Shown here: positions 62,127 to 64,000 of the stretch, piece after piece
Position numbering within the stretch: position 1 is the first letter of the stretch
Layout: each line of letters starts with the position of its first letter
DNA from: Methylotenera sp.
GTDB taxonomy: Bacteria; Pseudomonadota; Gammaproteobacteria; Burkholderiales; Methylophilaceae
DNA: 64,000 nt
Assembly: GCF_029946165.1 (NCBI RefSeq)
Contig: NZ_JAQSDZ010000001.1
Coordinates: 352,442 to 416,441, forward strand
Direction of reading: 5' to 3'
Program-made: the position numbers and the translations under genes
The notes under the pieces: generated by a model
Databases searched by the model: none
Told to the model about the DNA's origin: nothing
The model's input: only the letters and a program-made list of their open reading frames with translations

Positions 62127-62281
62127 TTTCATCATCAAGAGATGACGAGGCGACAAGCCGCAGACAGTACGACTAGTACGGCAAGCCAGTATTTGGCTTG
62201 TCCGTGGAATATACGAGCTAAAGCTAGTTATTCACACGCCAAGGCGCAGGCAACAAAGTCAGAATTGATGAGGAGATGAAA
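62127..62281. repeat. Nested inverted-repeat element (copy 3, divergent/composite) directly upstream of ylqF
   Basis: Outer tttcatcatcaa (62127-62138)/ttgat-gagga-gatgaaa (62265-62281); inner gacaagcc (62152-62159)/ggcttgtc (62195-62202); core gcagacagtacgactagtacggcaag. Confidence 0.65.
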
Positions 62282-62284
62282 TAA

Positions 62285-63229
62285 ATGGCAATCCAATGGT
62301 ATCCGGGTCACATGACCCAAGCACGCAAAAAAGCCGAAGAAACAATGGAATTTATGGACATTGTGATTGAGGTGCTGGATGCGCGCGTGCCTGAAGCGAG
62401 CCATAATCCCGTGATTAACGAAATGCGTTTATTTCGTCAGCGTCCTAACTTAAAAATACTCAACAAATCTGACTTAGCTGACCCTAAAGCCACCGAAGCT
62501 TGGCTAAATTACTTTAATCGCCAACCCAATACCAAAGCGGTTGCGCTTTCGTGTAAAAAACCTGGCGAAGCCAATAAAATTCTAAGACATTGTTTAGCGC
62601 TAACACCGCACCGTGGCTCACACTTAAAGCCATTGCGCATGATGATTATGGGCATTCCTAATGTGGGTAAATCAACGCTGATGAACGCCCTGCTTAACCG
62701 CCGTGTCGCCAAGGTGGGTGACGAGCCAGCCGTGACCAAAAGTCAGCAACGCTTTGACATTAGTGAAACCATGAGTATTACCGACACGCCCGGCATGATG
62801 TGGCCGAAAATTCAATACGAAAGCGACGGCTACATGCTGGCCGCCAGCCATGCGATTGGTCGCAATGCGGTGATTGATGAAGATGTGGCAATATTTCTAG
62901 CCGACAACTTACTTAAAACCTACCCTGCACTTATCAATGCACGCTACAAACTAGATACCATGAAACATGAAGGTGGATTTTTAGATGTGCTAAAAATGGA
63001 CGGTGTAGATTTACTCGAAGCCATTGCTAAACGTCGCTCATATAAACGCCACGATGGTTTATGGGATATGGAAAAAACTGCCGTGGCATTTTTAACCGAT
63101 TACCGTAGCGGCGCGATTGGCAGAATTAGCTTAGAGACGCCATTAAGCCGCAGCGAAATGATGCAAGCATTTGAGCCGAATGTTGTGGATGATGCGGCTT
63201 CTGATGTAAATGAGGACGAGACGAGTTAA
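62285..63229 (+). CDS. ylqF: Ribosome biogenesis GTPase YlqF (RbgA)
   Basis: MAIQWYPGHMTQARKKAEETM; circularly permuted G motifs NKSD ... [12 protein letters not shown] ... DTPGMMWP. Confidence 0.95.
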   Translation: MAIQWYPGHMTQARKKAEETMEFMDIVIEVLDARVPEASHNPVINEMRLFRQRPNLKILNKSDLADPKATEAWLNYFNRQPNTKAVALSCKKPGEANKILRHCLALTPHRGSHLKPLRMMIMGIPNVGKSTLMNALLNRRVAKVGDEPAVTKSQQRFDISETMSITDTPGMMWPKIQYESDGYMLAASHAIGRNAVIDEDVAIFLADNLLKTYPALINARYKLDTMKHEGGFLDVLKMDGVDLLEAIAKRRSYKRHDGLWDMEKTAVAFLTDYRSGAIGRISLETPLSRSEMMQAFEPNVVDDAASDVNEDETS

Positions 63230-63300
63230 TCTACCAAAAAGTTAGCAGTCACTTTAATTTTGATTAAATTAGGGAATCAATGGAGTCCGACCCATTGATT

Positions 63301-63888
63301 TTAGAGTCTATGTTTACGTATATGATTAAGAAGGTAGGTTGAGCCATCCGCTTTTTTTTGTTGTAATGCTTCAATCATTACTAATGTGTCCGAAAGTGAA
63401 TTATGAATCACTGGCCTATTTAAACTAAAATGCTTAGAAATAGCATCTAAAGATCGCCCACCTATTTCGTCCGGCCAGTCAATATCCCTACATGAACAGC
63501 CCCAAGTTGGTTGAGCATCACTCATGAAGCTAAGCATACGTTTATCAAACGCTGCGTTATGAGCTACGATTAGATTTGCGACCTCAAACATGGTAACCAG
63601 CTCTTTAAGATCAAATTCTTTATTTTTCACTTGATAGTCTGATATTCCATGCACTTGATATGCGCCTTCAGTAATCACGCATGAAGGCTCTCTCAACCCA
63701 TAATATCTTGCAATTTCTTTCAATATTACGCCGTTTCTAGTATCCACTTCTGCCAATACAGCACCAACACTAATTGGCTGGTCACTTTTACTTAAACCAG
63801 TCGTCTCGGTATCAATAAACAAGATATTTACTATATTTGATAAGGGGTTAATTGAGACATTAATTCCAAAATCACTTCTTTTAGACAC
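63301..63888 (-). CDS. 3'-5' exonuclease (DnaQ/RNase T-like)
   Basis: ILFIDTETTGLSKSDQPISVGAVL ExoI motif; LIVAHNAAFDKRML; HNSLSDTLVMIEAL. Confidence 0.88.
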   Translation of the reverse strand: MSKRSDFGINVSINPLSNIVNILFIDTETTGLSKSDQPISVGAVLAEVDTRNGVILKEIARYYGLREPSCVITEGAYQVHGISDYQVKNKEFDLKELVTMFEVANLIVAHNAAFDKRMLSFMSDAQPTWGCSCRDIDWPDEIGGRSLDAISKHFSLNRPVIHNSLSDTLVMIEALQQKKADGSTYLLNHIRKHRL

Positions 63889-63947
63889 TTGCTCTCTAAT
63901 TGTAACGCCAGTTTCAGCTATTCCATTCGCCTGTATGAAAAATTTAA

Positions 63948-64000
63948 GGGGCTGTAGTAGATTAGCATAAATGTTATGCTAAATAAATGAAGCTAAGTCA
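63948..64000 (+). mobile_element. Possible left end of an insertion sequence (IS1595-like?) running off the window
   Basis: ggggctgtagtag at 63948 followed by ttagcata/tatgctaa hairpin and an ATG (63987) opening MKLS...; only 53 bp visible. Confidence 0.4.

Noticed and set aside
62076-62279. 67-aa ORF upstream of ylqF
   Set aside because: Lies entirely inside the nested inverted repeats; no protein support.
1-64000. CRISPR arrays, rRNA, prophage, defence islands, toxin-antitoxin modules
   Set aside because: Looked for regularly spaced direct repeats, cas-like, integrase, phage structural and toxin-like proteins; none found. A tRNA scan was by eye only and a tRNAscan-SE run would be needed to exclude one.

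Overview
The window reads as a compact chromosomal segment of a methylotrophic betaproteobacterium. Methylophilaceae-like is inferred from gene content and protein similarity recalled from memory; no search was run. Conserved housekeeping blocks: hflK(partial)-hflX-hfq, gltX, rimO, rluD/bamD, der-bamB-yfgM-[two ABC ATPases]-hisS-ispG-rodZ-pilW-rlmN-ndk, argG-argF-argD, and ylqF. Accessory or physiological blocks: a divergently regulated tripartite RND efflux operon with a TetR regulator; an HxlR regulator divergent from a flavodoxin-like gene; a tetrahydromethanopterin formyltransferase/hydrolase cluster (fhcB-fhcA-[PNPOx-like flavoprotein]-fhcD-fhcC); an aldehyde dehydrogenase/DUF779 pair; a chemotaxis cluster (cheR-D-B, cheY-Z) next to an atypical, extended Fae-like protein; a Rieske oxygenase/DMT permease pair; and a two-component system divergent from dhaL-dhaK. 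There are no rRNA or CRISPR features, no prophage, and no tRNA that I could recognise. The most interesting unexplained DNA structure is a family of nested inverted-repeat elements at about 33.2 kb and 62.0-62.3 kb. Their short core and junction motifs are similar, but their long stems differ in sequence between copies while staying complementary within each copy. In one copy the outer stem includes the last codon and stop of ndk. The right edge of the window probably enters an IS element.
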